A stretch of 64,000 nucleotides of DNA from DATJZG01 sp035499295 (GCA_035499295.1 DATJZG010000034.1:1-64000); one strand, 5' to 3'; counted from the stretch's first letter, positions 23,794 to 34,017 are shown. A program made the numbers and translations. Notes: generated from the sequence alone by a model not told the origin.

Positions 23794-26553
23794 ATGGCGC
23801 GGCCTGACTACTACGACGCTCCGGACTGCGACACCCACGAGAAGGGTGCTCCCAAGTTCTGCAGGAAGTCGGAGCCCGGCGAGGGAACGGAGCGCAGCTG
23901 CGCCTATGACGGGGCCCGGGTGGTCCTCATGCCGATCACCGACGCCATCCACCTGGTGCACGGCCCCATCGCCTGCGCCGGAAACTCCTGGGACAACCGC
24001 GGCGCGCGCTCGAGCGGTTCCCAGCTGTACCGCCGGGGCTTCACCACCGAGATGCTCCAGAACGACGTGGTCTTCGGCGGAGAGAAGAAGCTCCGGCAGG
24101 CCATCCTCGATCTCGCGGAACGCTACCGGGACGAGGCGAAGGCCATCTTCGTCTACGCCACCTGCGTCACCGCCATGACCGGGGACGACGTAGAAGCGGT
24201 GTGCCGCGCGGTCGCGGACGAGGTGAAAATCCCGGTCATCCCCGTCAACACCCCGGGCTTCGTCGGCGACAAGAACATCGGCAACCGGCTCGCCGGCGAG
24301 ATCCTGCTGAAGCACGTCATCGGCACCGCCGAGCCGGAAACGGTGACGGACTACGACGTCAACCTCATCGGCGAGTACAACATCGCCGGCGACCTGTGGG
24401 GGATGGAGCCTCTCTTCGAGCGGCTGGGGATCCGCATCCTCTCCTGCATCAGCGGCGACGCCAAGTTCGAGAACCTGCGCTACGCGCACCGCGCCAAGCT
24501 GAACGTCATCATCTGCTCGAAGAGCCTCACCAACCTGGCGCGCAAGATGAAGAAGCAGTTCGGCATCCCCTACCTGGAAGAGTCGTTCTACGGGATGACG
24601 GACACCGCGAAGGCGCTGCGGGACATCGCTCGCGAGCTCGACCTGAAGGTGGGAGGGCCGGCGAGCACGGTGATGCGCGATCGGGTCGAGGCGCTCGTCC
24701 GGGAGGAGGAGGCCCGTTGCCGTCTCGCCATCGCGCCCTTCCGCGCCCGCCTGGAGGGCAAGCGTGCGGTTCTCTTCACCGGCGGGGTGAAGACGTGGTC
24801 GATGGTGAGCGCCCTTCGCGAGCTGGGCGTCGAGATCCTGGCCGCCGGGACGCAGAACTCCACCCTGGAGGACTTCCACCGCATGAAGGCGCTCATGCGG
24901 GCGGACGCCGGCATCATCGAGGATACCTCCACCGCCGGACTGCTCGCCGTCATGCGGGAGAAGATGCCCGACCTCATCGTCGCGGGCGGGAAGACCAAGT
25001 TCCTGGCGCTGAAGACGCGCACCCCGTTCCTCGACATCAACCACGGCCGCTCCCATCCCTACGCCGGGTACGAGGGGATGGCGACCTTCGCGAAGCAGCT
25101 CGATCTCACGGTGAACAACCCGATCTGGGCCGCCCTGAACGCCAGCGCTCCCTGGGATCTTCCGGACGCCGCCCGGGACGCCGAGCTCGCGAACGCGCGC
25201 AACCACGCCGCCGCCTTCCTCGCAGAGGACCTCACCGCCTCGCGGGTCGCCGTCCCGCAGAAGGCGGCCACCGTGAACCCGCAGAAGAACTCGCCCGCGC
25301 TGGGAGCCACTCTCGCCTACCTCGGCATCGACGGCATGCTCGGCCTCCTGCACGGCGCCCAGGGGTGCTCGACCTTCATCCGCCTCCAGCTCTCGCGCCA
25401 CTTCAAGGAGTCCATCGCGCTCAACTCCACCGCCATGAGCGAGGACGCCGCCATCTTCGGAGGCTGGGAGAACCTGAAGCAGGGCGTGAAGCGGGTGGCG
25501 CAGAAGTTCCGGCCCGAGGTCGTCGGGGTGATGACCTCTGGCCTCACCGAGACGATGGGCGACGACGTGCAAAGCGCCATCGCCCACTTCCGCATGGAGA
25601 ACCCGGAGCTGGCCTCGACCGAGGTGGTCTGGGCCTCGACACCCGACTACTGCGGCTCGCTCCAGGAAGGCTACGCGGCCGCGGTGGAGGCCATCGTCGG
25701 CACCATCCCCGAGGGCGGCGAGAGGATCGGCGGCCAGGTGAACCTCCTGCCGGGAGCGCACCTCACCCCCGCCGATGTCGAGGAGGCGAAGCGGCTCGTC
25801 GAATCGTTCGGATTCACCGCGCTCGCCATCCCGGACATCGCCAATGCCCTCGACGGGCACATCGACGAGGAGGTTTCGCCCCTCTCCACCGGCGGCATCC
25901 CCATCGACCTGGTTCGGTCGGCGGGGCGAAGCGTGGCGACGATCTACGTCGGCGACTCGCTTCACCGAGCTGCCGGGAAGCTCCGGGACTCTTTTGGCGT
26001 GCCCGCCTACGGCTTCACCTCGCTCACCGGGCTCGTCGAGGTGGACCGCCTGATGTCGACCCTCTCGTCGCTATCGGGCCGACCGGTCCCCGCCGAGCAC
26101 CGGCGCTGGCGGAGCCGCCTCTCCGACGCCATGGTCGACTGCCACTACCAGTTCGGTCGCAAGAAAGTGGCCCTGGCGCTCGAGAGCGACCACCTGAAGG
26201 GGATGACCCGCTTCCTCGCCGGCATGGGTTGCGAGGTCACGGCGGCGATCTCGGCCACGCGCACGCGCGGCCTTGATGCCCTCCCGGCCGCGAGCGTCTT
26301 CGTCGGCGACCTGGAGGACCTGGAGCGCGCCGGCAAGGGCGCCGACCTTCTCGTCGCGAACTCCAACGGGCGCCAGGCGGCGGCCCGGCTCGGCATCAAG
26401 GCCCACCTGCGAACCGGTCTGCCGGTCTTCGACCGCCTCGGCGCACACCAGAAGATGTGGGTCGGCTACCGCGGGACGGCGAACCTGGTCTTCGAGGTGG
26501 CGAACCTGTTCCAGGCGAGTGGCTCGGAAGCGCAGAGGCTCGCCCACAACTGA
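23794..26553 (+). CDS. nifEN: Fused NifE-NifN cofactor scaffold protein
   Basis: A single 919-aa reading frame encodes both scaffold subunits. Residues 1 to about 455 are NifE (Cys36 in RSCAYDGA, Cys61 in IACAGNSWDNRG, Cys124 in YATCVTAMTGDD, Cys241 in IICSKSLTN, then DINHGRSHPYAGYEGM). After a linker of about 35 residues rich in Ala/Asp/Glu, residues from about 490 are NifN (SPALGATLAYLGIDG, Cys525 in GAQGCSTF, TEVVWASTPDYCGSLQEGY, YRGTANLVFEVANLF). NifEN is where NifB-co becomes FeMo-co. No stop or frameshift interrupts the junction. NifE and NifN are usually separate genes. Confidence 0.95.
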   Translation: MARPDYYDAPDCDTHEKGAPKFCRKSEPGEGTERSCAYDGARVVLMPITDAIHLVHGPIACAGNSWDNRGARSSGSQLYRRGFTTEMLQNDVVFGGEKKLRQAILDLAERYRDEAKAIFVYATCVTAMTGDDVEAVCRAVADEVKIPVIPVNTPGFVGDKNIGNRLAGEILLKHVIGTAEPETVTDYDVNLIGEYNIAGDLWGMEPLFERLGIRILSCISGDAKFENLRYAHRAKLNVIICSKSLTNLARKMKKQFGIPYLEESFYGMTDTAKALRDIARELDLKVGGPASTVMRDRVEALVREEEARCRLAIAPFRARLEGKRAVLFTGGVKTWSMVSALRELGVEILAAGTQNSTLEDFHRMKALMRADAGIIEDTSTAGLLAVMREKMPDLIVAGGKTKFLALKTRTPFLDINHGRSHPYAGYEGMATFAKQLDLTVNNPIWAALNASAPWDLPDAARDAELANARNHAAAFLAEDLTASRVAVPQKAATVNPQKNSPALGATLAYLGIDGMLGLLHGAQGCSTFIRLQLSRHFKESIALNSTAMSEDAAIFGGWENLKQGVKRVAQKFRPEVVGVMTSGLTETMGDDVQSAIAHFRMENPELASTEVVWASTPDYCGSLQEGYAAAVEAIVGTIPEGGERIGGQVNLLPGAHLTPADVEEAKRLVESFGFTALAIPDIANALDGHIDEEVSPLSTGGIPIDLVRSAGRSVATIYVGDSLHRAAGKLRDSFGVPAYGFTSLTGLVEVDRLMSTLSSLSGRPVPAEHRRWRSRLSDAMVDCHYQFGRKKVALALESDHLKGMTRFLAGMGCEVTAAISATRTRGLDALPAASVFVGDLEDLERAGKGADLLVANSNGRQAAARLGIKAHLRTGLPVFDRLGAHQKMWVGYRGTANLVFEVANLFQASGSEAQRLAHN

Positions 26554-26567
26554 AGGGGAGCGAGAAC

Positions 26568-26948
26568 ATGATGAAGGTCGCTTTCACCAGCACGAACGGA
26601 GAGAGGGTCGACCAGCACTTCGGCACCGCGGGTCACTTTTACGTCTGGGAGGTCGGGCCGGAGCGGGCCGAGTTCCACTCCAAGGTGAGCGCGCTCACGA
26701 GCGGGGGGGACGAGGAGGACAAGATCTCGGCCCGCGCCTCCGCCATCGCCGGCTGCACCATCGTCTACACGATGCAGATCGGCGGTCCGGCCGCGGCGAA
26801 GCTGGTGGCGCGCCGCATTCACCCCATGAAGACCCAGGCGGAGGTGCCGGTCTCCGAGGTGGTGGAGAAGCTCCAGCAGGTCTTGAAGGGGAATCCGCCA
26901 CCGTGGCTCCGGAGGGCCATCGGGCAGGACTTTGTCGCCGAGGACTAG
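26568..26948 (+). CDS. nifX: NifX family protein (second copy)
   Basis: 126-aa NifX: N-terminal VAFTSTNGERVDQHFGTAGHFYVWEV with the conserved HFG, and CTIVYTMQIGGPAAAKLV, HPMKTQAEVPVSEVV and NPPPWLRRAIGQDF at the C-terminus, all characteristic of NifX placed after nifEN. It carries cofactor precursors between NifB and NifEN. It starts 14 bases after nifEN behind a GGGGAG ribosome-binding site. Two consecutive ATGs (26568 and 26571) make the exact start ambiguous by one residue. Confidence 0.93.
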   Translation: MMKVAFTSTNGERVDQHFGTAGHFYVWEVGPERAEFHSKVSALTSGGDEEDKISARASAIAGCTIVYTMQIGGPAAAKLVARRIHPMKTQAEVPVSEVVEKLQQVLKGNPPPWLRRAIGQDFVAED

Positions 26949-26991
26949 CCAGAGACGTTCGATCACTCACCCCAGTCGGAGGGACGCACAA

Positions 26992-27255
26992 ATGTCGTAC
27001 ATCACAGGTTTGACACGCGGCAGGACCGAGTGGATTCCGCAGTTCGTGAAGGCAATCGACGACGACCTCTGCATCGGCTGCGGGCGCTGCTACAAGATCT
27101 GCGCCCATGGAGTCCTGGGTCCTCGGGAGGTGGACGAGGAGGAGTCCGCCAAGATGTTCATGAAGGTCGAGCATCCCGACAACTGCATCGGCTGCCAGGC
27201 CTGCGGCCGCACCTGCTCCAAGAAGGCCTTCTCCTTCGAGGCGGTTCAGGCCTGA
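26992..27255 (+). CDS. fdxB: Nif-specific ferredoxin III (FdxB type)
   Basis: 87-aa 2[4Fe-4S]-type ferredoxin. The N-terminus MSYITGLTRG and the motifs CIGCGRCYKIC (first cluster) and CIGCQACGRTCSKK (second cluster) match the nif-associated ferredoxin III family that normally follows nifX. It probably carries electrons for cofactor assembly or for the Fe protein. An ATG at 26992 follows a GGAGGG ribosome-binding site; longer upstream extension into the nifX end is not family-like. Confidence 0.93.
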   Translation: MSYITGLTRGRTEWIPQFVKAIDDDLCIGCGRCYKICAHGVLGPREVDEEESAKMFMKVEHPDNCIGCQACGRTCSKKAFSFEAVQA

Positions 27256-27755
27256 TGCGGGAGGAGGGAGGCGGAGCGCCCGCGGCGCACCTCCACGACA
27301 TGGAGCCCGAGATCCGGAAGGCGAGGCCAGGCGACATCGACTCCCTGGTGAGGCTGCTCGGCATCCTCTTCTCCATCGAGGCGGACTTCCGCCCCGATCC
27401 GGAGCGTCAGCGGCGCGGGCTCGCGCTCATGCTCACCGACCTCGAGCGCCGCGTCGTGCTCGTGGCCGAGCAGGAAGGGTCGGTGGTGGGCATGGCGACG
27501 GTGCAGCTCGTGGTCTCCACTGCCGAGGGCGGCCCGGCCGGGCTCGTCGAGGACATGGTGGTCGACCCGGCACACCGGTGGAGGGGCACGGGACGCCGTC
27601 TCATGGAGGCCGCGGAAGGTTGGGCACGGGCGCGCGGGGCGACCCGACTCCAGCTCCTCGCCGATCGGGAGAACGAGCCCGCCCTCCGCTTCTACGTCCG
27701 CATCGGCTGGCACTTCACCCGGCTCCTCTGCCTGCGCAAGGGAGGCGCCTGGTAG
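27255..27755 (+). CDS. GNAT family N-acetyltransferase in nif operon
   Basis: 166-aa GNAT protein: EIRKARPGDIDSLVRLL at the N-terminus, VEDMVVDPAHRWRGTGRRLM as the acetyl-CoA-binding region, and the ENEPALRFYVRIGW C-terminal element. Its ATG overlaps the fdxB stop as TGATG, so it is translationally coupled to the nif operon. An internal ATG at 27300 would give 151 residues and a more standard GNAT start. A GNAT gene after the nif structural genes is seen in other diazotrophs, but its target is unknown. Confidence 0.82.
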   Translation: MREEGGGAPAAHLHDMEPEIRKARPGDIDSLVRLLGILFSIEADFRPDPERQRRGLALMLTDLERRVVLVAEQEGSVVGMATVQLVVSTAEGGPAGLVEDMVVDPAHRWRGTGRRLMEAAEGWARARGATRLQLLADRENEPALRFYVRIGWHFTRLLCLRKGGAW

Positions 27756-27800
27756 GCGTCCTCGCAGGGAGAGACCCGGCGCCGGCCGCGCGCCCTGACG

Positions 27801-29321
<1,521 letters not shown>

Positions 29322-29335
29322 CTCGTTCTCGAGAG

Positions 29336-29351
29336 AGCAAGGGCGGTGCCA
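29336..29351 (-). promoter_or_regulatory. Consensus sigma-54 promoter of nifA
   Basis: On the minus strand TGGCACCGCCCTTGCT is an essentially perfect -24/-12 element (TGGCAC-N5-TTGCT). The expected start site is about 4 bases before the nifA ATG at 29321, so the message would be almost leaderless. No TGT-N10-ACA site was found upstream in the gap, so the activator could be another enhancer-binding protein. Confidence 0.75.
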
Positions 29352-29480
29352 GCCGGCCTCGGGCAGTCCGGTTCTTGCAAGGCCGTCCGCCGCCTATTGA
29401 TTGTTGGCGGAGCCGGGGGTAGGGCGGTGGGCGACGTCCCAAATGGCGAGCAGCCCGGCGCCCGAGATCCGGGCCATCCG

Positions 29481-30272
29481 ATGGCGGGAACCTCCTTCAA
29501 CCTCTGCAACCTGCCTCCGTGGGTGATCGCCTCGCGCGGGTTCGTCGCCAACCCCCAGCCCATCGAGATCCAGGGGGTGCGGGACGCGAACCGGTTCCTC
29601 TTCGAGACCCTCGACGCCCTCGAGGACCCGGAGGAGCGCGCCCGGCGCTTCGACGGCTACGTCTCGGTGAAGTTCCAGCTGCACCACTGGCAGGAACAGG
29701 AGACCGACGGCGCGCGCCGGAGCATCAAGAACAGCTACCTCCGCTACCTGCGCGGCTGGGGGGTCGACTCGAGCTCGGTCGAGGGGGCGGTGCTGAAGGG
29801 ATGGGTGGAGAGCCGGCTCGGCATCGGCCCGAGCTTCCACCGCGAGCCCATCCGAGGGGTCGACACCGAGGCCTACGCCCGCTACGCGCTCGACCGGATG
29901 AAGGGCAGCGCCCGCACCAACGCCATCCAGTCGCAGCTCGACCTCCTCTACACGTTCAACCAGTACGAGCTCTCCCGGCGGCGACCGGGACAGCGATGGC
30001 TCACCCTCTACCGCGGCCAGAACGACGTTGCCGACCACGAGGTGCTGGAGAGGGTGGGGAAGCGCGAGGCCTGGGTGCGGCTCAACAACCTGTGCTCGTT
30101 CACCGACGACCGCGAGCGCGCCTGGGAGTTCGGCTCGACGGTCTGGGAGGCGCGCATCCCGGCCCCGCGGGTCTTCTTCGCGAGCGACCTCCTGCCGCGG
30201 AGCATCCTGAAAGGCGAGCGGGAGGTGCTGGTGATCGGGGGGGAGACGCTCGTCCGGACGCTCCCCAGCTAG
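29481..30272 (+). CDS. draT: NAD+-dinitrogen-reductase ADP-ribosyltransferase
   Basis: 263-aa DraT, which transfers ADP-ribose from NAD+ to a specific arginine of NifH (Arg99 here) when ammonium or darkness/energy limitation demands switch-off. Family features: the N-terminal FNLCNLPPWVIASRGF, YVSVKFQLHHWQEQ, SLKNSYLRYLRGW-like SIKNSYLRYLRGW, RWLTLYRGQND and the C-terminal FFASDLLPRSILKGEREVL. ATG 29481 is the first family-like start; it is divergent from nifA. Its stop shares the tetramer CTAG with the convergent draG. Confidence 0.93.
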   Translation: MAGTSFNLCNLPPWVIASRGFVANPQPIEIQGVRDANRFLFETLDALEDPEERARRFDGYVSVKFQLHHWQEQETDGARRSIKNSYLRYLRGWGVDSSSVEGAVLKGWVESRLGIGPSFHREPIRGVDTEAYARYALDRMKGSARTNAIQSQLDLLYTFNQYELSRRRPGQRWLTLYRGQNDVADHEVLERVGKREAWVRLNNLCSFTDDRERAWEFGSTVWEARIPAPRVFFASDLLPRSILKGEREVLVIGGETLVRTLPS

Positions 30273-31207
30273 AGCTCGGGGGGTTCCCCGCCGCCGAGCG
30301 GGGAGAGCTCCACCAGGCGGCACGCCAGGGTTGCCAACTCCCCCGCCAGCGATCGGTCGAGCTTCCGCGTCCAGCGCCGCGGGATCGCCTCGGGGCCGTA
30401 GTAGGCGCCGGCGATGGCCCCGGCGATGGCGCCGGTGGTGTCGGCGTCCCCGCCTTGGTTCACGGTGGCGACGAGGCACTCCTCGAACGACGGAGTGGCG
30501 AAGAGGTGGTGCAGGACCGTCTGCAGCGTGTCCGCCACGTAGCCCGAGGCCTCGCCGCGGTAGGGCTCGAAGCGAAGGCGCGGCTCGGCCTCGGCCGCCT
30601 CGTCCGCCACCCGCCGCAGGCTGCGGAGCGAGAGCCCCAGGCAGGCGAGGTGGAGGAGCCGCCCCACCAGCACCGAGGCGGCGTCGGAGAGGGGGTGGTG
30701 GTGGGTGAGGCGCGCCTGCTCTCGCGCTCGCCGGGCGAGGAGTTCCCGGTTCGCGAGGGTGACGAGCGCCACCGGAACCATGCGCATGGCGGCGCCGTTT
30801 CCGGCGTCCCACTCGTTGGGGGGCATCTCCAGCGTCCCGTTCAGCATGTACTCGCGGATCCCCCTGCGACAGGTGCTGCCCACGTCGACGGGACAGGAGC
30901 GCAGCCAGGCCGCCAGGCGCTCCGCGATCGCCGGCAGGGACCAGCCCCCGTAGGCGTCGAGCGCGCGCGCGATGCAGAGCGACATCTCGGTGTCGTCCGT
31001 GACCCGCCCGGGGCGCAGATGCAGCCAACCGCCCCCGACCACCTGCCGGTGGACGCCGTACCGGGCGCGGATCTCGCCCGGCGTCATGAACTCCACGGTG
31101 GCGCCGAGCGCGTCGCCGACGGCGAGCCCCAGGAAGGCCCCCCGGGCGCGATCCCGGACCTCCTCGAGGCTGGCCGGCGCGGGCGTCGTCACGGGGGCAC
31201 GACACAT
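30269..31207 (-). CDS. draG: ADP-ribosyl-[dinitrogen reductase] glycohydrolase
   Basis: 312-aa ADP-ribosylglycohydrolase. The dinuclear Mn-binding motifs are complete: GRVTDDTEMSL near residue 68 and NQGGDADTTGAIAGAI near residue 252. GAFLGLAVGDALGATVEF at the N-terminus is diagnostic. Next to draT, its job is to remove ADP-ribose from NifH and restore nitrogenase activity. The two genes converge and overlap by 4 bases at their stops. Confidence 0.92.
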   Translation of the reverse strand: MCRAPVTTPAPASLEEVRDRARGAFLGLAVGDALGATVEFMTPGEIRARYGVHRQVVGGGWLHLRPGRVTDDTEMSLCIARALDAYGGWSLPAIAERLAAWLRSCPVDVGSTCRRGIREYMLNGTLEMPPNEWDAGNGAAMRMVPVALVTLANRELLARRAREQARLTHHHPLSDAASVLVGRLLHLACLGLSLRSLRRVADEAAEAEPRLRFEPYRGEASGYVADTLQTVLHHLFATPSFEECLVATVNQGGDADTTGAIAGAIAGAYYGPEAIPRRWTRKLDRSLAGELATLACRLVELSPLGGGEPPEL

Positions 31208-31240
31208 GCGAAGGGCGGGCCACCTCGCGGGCGCGACGGG

Positions 31241-31804
31241 CTACTCCCAGGTGGCGACGAAGCGAGGGGCCGACTCCGGGCGGTCGAAGACGAGCTCGAA
31301 CCGCCCCTCCACCTTGCAGGCGTCGAAGATCACCTCGAAGCCGCCCGCCACCGAGACGAGCCAGGTGCGATCCCTGGCTTCCGGCGGGAGCCCCTCGAGC
31401 ACCAGCTCCGACCTTCCCGGGCTGGCGCTCTCGAGGTGGAGAACGCCGCAGTCCTTCAAGGCGGCGCTGTAGGCCTTCGGCAGGATCTTGCAGGCAGCGA
31501 GCGGGCTCAGCCCGAAGACCGCCACCACACCCTCGAGGAAGGGGCGGAAGAGGGAGCCTCGCAGCGCGCCGTTTACGGCCGCGCGGCTCCACCCGCGCAC
31601 CGCCTCCTCGCCCGAGACGTCGCGGATGCGATGCACGAGCTCCACCACGATGCGGTGCGGCAGCCAGTCGACGCGGCTCGCCTCCTCGATCTGGCGGAGC
31701 AGGTCGGGGTCGAGCCGGCGGACGACCTCGGCGGAGGCCTCGGGGCCCAGCCAGGCGAGCGCGGCCACGTCCTCCTTGAGCTGGGTCCCGCGAATACTGG
31801 CCAT
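31241..31804 (-). CDS. Uncharacterised protein, possible DUF2378-like
   Basis: 187-aa protein with no firm assignment. The length and the pattern RGSLFRPFLEGVVAVFGLSP, LPKAYSAALKDCG, LVLEGLPPEARDRTWLVS and a final beta-rich section recall the myxobacterial DUF2378 (TIGR02265) group related to heme-NO-binding folds, but I cannot confirm this by eye. Start is set at ATG 31804 because a promoter-like TTGACG-N16-TACCCT lies between it and the earlier in-frame ATG at 31852 (203 aa if that is used). Confidence 0.6.
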   Translation of the reverse strand: MASIRGTQLKEDVAALAWLGPEASAEVVRRLDPDLLRQIEEASRVDWLPHRIVVELVHRIRDVSGEEAVRGWSRAAVNGALRGSLFRPFLEGVVAVFGLSPLAACKILPKAYSAALKDCGVLHLESASPGRSELVLEGLPPEARDRTWLVSVAGGFEVIFDACKVEGRFELVFDRPESAPRFVATWE

Positions 31805-31832
31805 GTCGGCGGCGAGTTCCCCCCGAAGGGAG

Positions 31833-31860
31833 AGGGTAGCAGAGGAGGGCACGCCGTCAA
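31833..31860 (-). promoter_or_regulatory. Candidate sigma-70 promoter
   Basis: On the minus strand a TTGACG -35 (31860-31855) and a TACCCT -10 (31838-31833) are separated by 16 bases, about 30 bases before the ATG at 31804. The pair lies inside the longer reading frame that begins at 31852 and so favours the shorter start. Confidence 0.45.
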
Positions 31861-31885
31861 CGAGGGGCCGAGGGGGGACGCAGTG

Positions 31886-32368
31886 CTAGCGAAGCACGAA
31901 GGCCGCCGCGAGGACGCCGAGGAGCGCGAAGGCGAGTGCGATCTTGAGGACGCTGCCCACCGCGAACCCCACGAAGGCGCCGACGCCCGCCTTCGCCGCC
32001 CGGCGCACGTCTGGGTTCTTGCCGAGCTCGAAGGCCATCGCGCCGACCGGAGGGCCGAGGAGGATGCCTGGCAATCCGAGGAAGAGCCCGACGACGAGGC
32101 CGACGGAGGAACCGACGACGGCCCACTTCGAGGCCCCGAAGGCCTTCGCGCCGAGGACCCCGGCGAGGAGGTCCACCGCGGTGATGAGGAGCCCCACCCC
32201 CGCCGCGAAGGCGATGGTGAAGGGGCCGACGACGTGGAAGTGGCCTGCCCAGGCGATGAGGGACACGCCCGCGACGAGGAGGAGCGCTCCCGGCAGCACC
32301 GGGAGGACGAGGCCCGCCACTCCCGCCGCCAGCGCCAGCGCTCCGAGGACGTAGAGGAGGGCGCTCAC
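31886..32368 (-). CDS. DUF456 integral membrane protein
   Basis: 160-aa very hydrophobic protein with about four to five transmembrane helices. The DUF456 pattern is clear: LVLPVLPGALLLVAGV near the N-terminus, then DLLAGVLGAKAFGASKWAVVGS and GLFLGLPGILLGPPVGA, ending in KAGVGAFVGFAVGSVLK. Start is GTG at 32368, preceded by a GAGGGAAGAGG ribosome-binding stretch. Function of the family is unknown. Confidence 0.82.
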   Translation of the reverse strand: MSALLYVLGALALAAGVAGLVLPVLPGALLLVAGVSLIAWAGHFHVVGPFTIAFAAGVGLLITAVDLLAGVLGAKAFGASKWAVVGSSVGLVVGLFLGLPGILLGPPVGAMAFELGKNPDVRRAAKAGVGAFVGFAVGSVLKIALAFALLGVLAAAFVLR

Positions 32369-32488
32369 CCTCTTCCCTCTACAGGCCGCGAAGCGCGCCG
32401 GGCAAGGCACGCTTGGGAACCCCAAGAGGGGTCGACCCTCCGGGCGAGCGACGCGTATATTCGCGGAGCCATCTTGAGAACCGGAAGA

Positions 32489-33709
32489 ATGCTGCTCGCC
32501 GTGTCCGCGCTCCTGCCCGCGATCTCCCTCGGGGACGAGGTGCCGCTGTTCCACGTCACCGTCGACGTCGAGCGAGTGGACGAGGGCTCGGGGGTGGTGC
32601 CGGACGACGCGGCCCGCGCCGACCTGGCGGGCGCGAGGGCCTCGCTCCGCGACGAGGTGGCGCTCGCGCTCTCCTTCGACGTGAGCCCGGCGATGCGGCC
32701 CCTGCGCGACTCCGGCGTCTCGCGCTACACCTGGAGGCGGAACCTCTCCTACGGGGCCGCCTCGTCGACGCGGGTGGAGAGCGGCAACGAGTCCGGAGGG
32801 CTCCTCGACTGGGACGCGACCGTGGAGAGGAGCTTCCCGCCGCTCGCCTGCGAGGATCTCTGGATCCACGACCAGGTGGGAGCGGGGCGCGAGGCCCGCT
32901 CGCCGGCTCCGGGGCAGGGGCAGGGGCCGCGCCACCCGTTCCTGCGGGTGAAGCTGCGCGCCACCTGGCCCGGCAAGGTGCGGGTGACGGACGACGTCGA
33001 CGGGGTCGCGGCGTTCGAGGTGGAGACGGTCCCCGACCTGGAGATCGATCGCACCCTGCCCTACGACCTTCGCTATGCCGCGGCACGCAAGAAGGTCTCC
33101 TACGCCACGGCCCTCCCCGCCTCCGACCGCCTGCCGCCGAGCAGCCGGCAGTGGCGGGTGGAGCTCTCGATGGCGCCCATCGAGCCGCACTCGTTCGGGC
33201 TCGAGGCCCGACCGCGCCCGGACGGTTCGGTCGGCGTGCGCAACCGGATCGCGGTGGGCGGGCGCGAGGTGGTGGGCCTCCAGGTGAGGCGGCTCCAGCG
33301 CGTCTGGGTGGCGTCGGAGGCCGACGGCCTCGGGCCCCCCTACTCCCTGGTCGCCGACTGGCGCGCGGTGGCGGAGGACGCGAGTCGCACGGTGCCACCG
33401 CAGCTGTCCTTCGAGCCCGCCGACCCGGGCGCCGGCCTCCACCGGCGCTGGCTCGTCGAGGTCCTGGAGATGGTGGAGGGGCTCCCGGAGCTCGGATTCC
33501 TCTACCGGCAGGTGGCGGTGGAGACGCGCGAAAAGGGGCTCCGCTACCACGCCGCCGCGACGGAGGGGCGCGCCATCTCCGCGGAGACCTGGTGCGCCAT
33601 CCGCGCCCGGAGCGCCCCCGCGACCGACCTGCCCGCCGTCGCCGCGGGCGGCCCCCTCAGCCTCCTCGCCCAGAGCGACTTCGGCAGCGCCGGGATCGCG
33701 ACGCGCTAG
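32489..33709 (+). CDS. Exported protein of unknown function
   Basis: 406-aa protein with an N-terminal signal sequence (MLLAVSALLPAISLGDE), so probably periplasmic or secreted. The rest is rich in Arg, Asp and Val and shows no domain I can name; there are several beta-strand-like alternating segments (VEVETVPDLEID-like, WRVELSMAPIEPHSFGLEA). The ATG at 32489 is preceded by GGAAGA. It is flanked by unrelated genes on the opposite strand and appears to be monocistronic. Confidence 0.72.
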   Translation: MLLAVSALLPAISLGDEVPLFHVTVDVERVDEGSGVVPDDAARADLAGARASLRDEVALALSFDVSPAMRPLRDSGVSRYTWRRNLSYGAASSTRVESGNESGGLLDWDATVERSFPPLACEDLWIHDQVGAGREARSPAPGQGQGPRHPFLRVKLRATWPGKVRVTDDVDGVAAFEVETVPDLEIDRTLPYDLRYAAARKKVSYATALPASDRLPPSSRQWRVELSMAPIEPHSFGLEARPRPDGSVGVRNRIAVGGREVVGLQVRRLQRVWVASEADGLGPPYSLVADWRAVAEDASRTVPPQLSFEPADPGAGLHRRWLVEVLEMVEGLPELGFLYRQVAVETREKGLRYHAAATEGRAISAETWCAIRARSAPATDLPAVAAGGPLSLLAQSDFGSAGIATR

Positions 33710-34017
33710 CCGTCGAGGCTCGGGTCGTTCACCGCGGCGGCGGGTGACTGGGGACCCCGACGCCTGCGCGAGGGCGCCCTTCACTGCGCCGACGCAGCCG
33801 CGCAGGCAAGGCAGCCCAGGCGCGGAGACTTCGCCACCTCGATCGCTGCCGTGAAGCTCCTCGACTCGGACTAGGGCAGCCGCACTCAGCCACAGGATCG
33901 GCCGCCGGATGAACGTCTCCTACAACAGACACGTCGTGAGGCACGACAGCTAGCGCGTGCCTCCGGCGAGCCGCGCCTCGGCCCCCGATCGCGTCCCGAG
34001 GGTGTAGCCTCGCGCGC
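33710..34017 (+). other. Intergenic region with possible gene remnant
   Basis: No intact gene is supported here. One rightward frame from about 33716 to the TAG at 33875 reads as a protein-like C-terminus (ending GDFATSIAAVKLLDSD) but has no credible start, so it could be the tail of a decayed gene. A small hairpin (TCACC / GGTGA) lies near 33729. Confidence 0.3.

Noticed and set aside
27756..27800. GGCGC/GCGCC hairpin between GNAT and nifA as terminator
   Set aside because: Only five base pairs with a long loop; not distinguishable from background composition.
29370..29383. GG-N10-GC pair before draT as a sigma-54 promoter
   Set aside because: Only the two dinucleotides match; the extended consensus (CA after GG, TT before GC) is absent, so a chance match in G+C-rich DNA.
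31805..31852. Longer start (ATG 31852) of the DUF2378-like gene
   Set aside because: Promoter-like hexamers lie inside this extension, so the shorter start is preferred.
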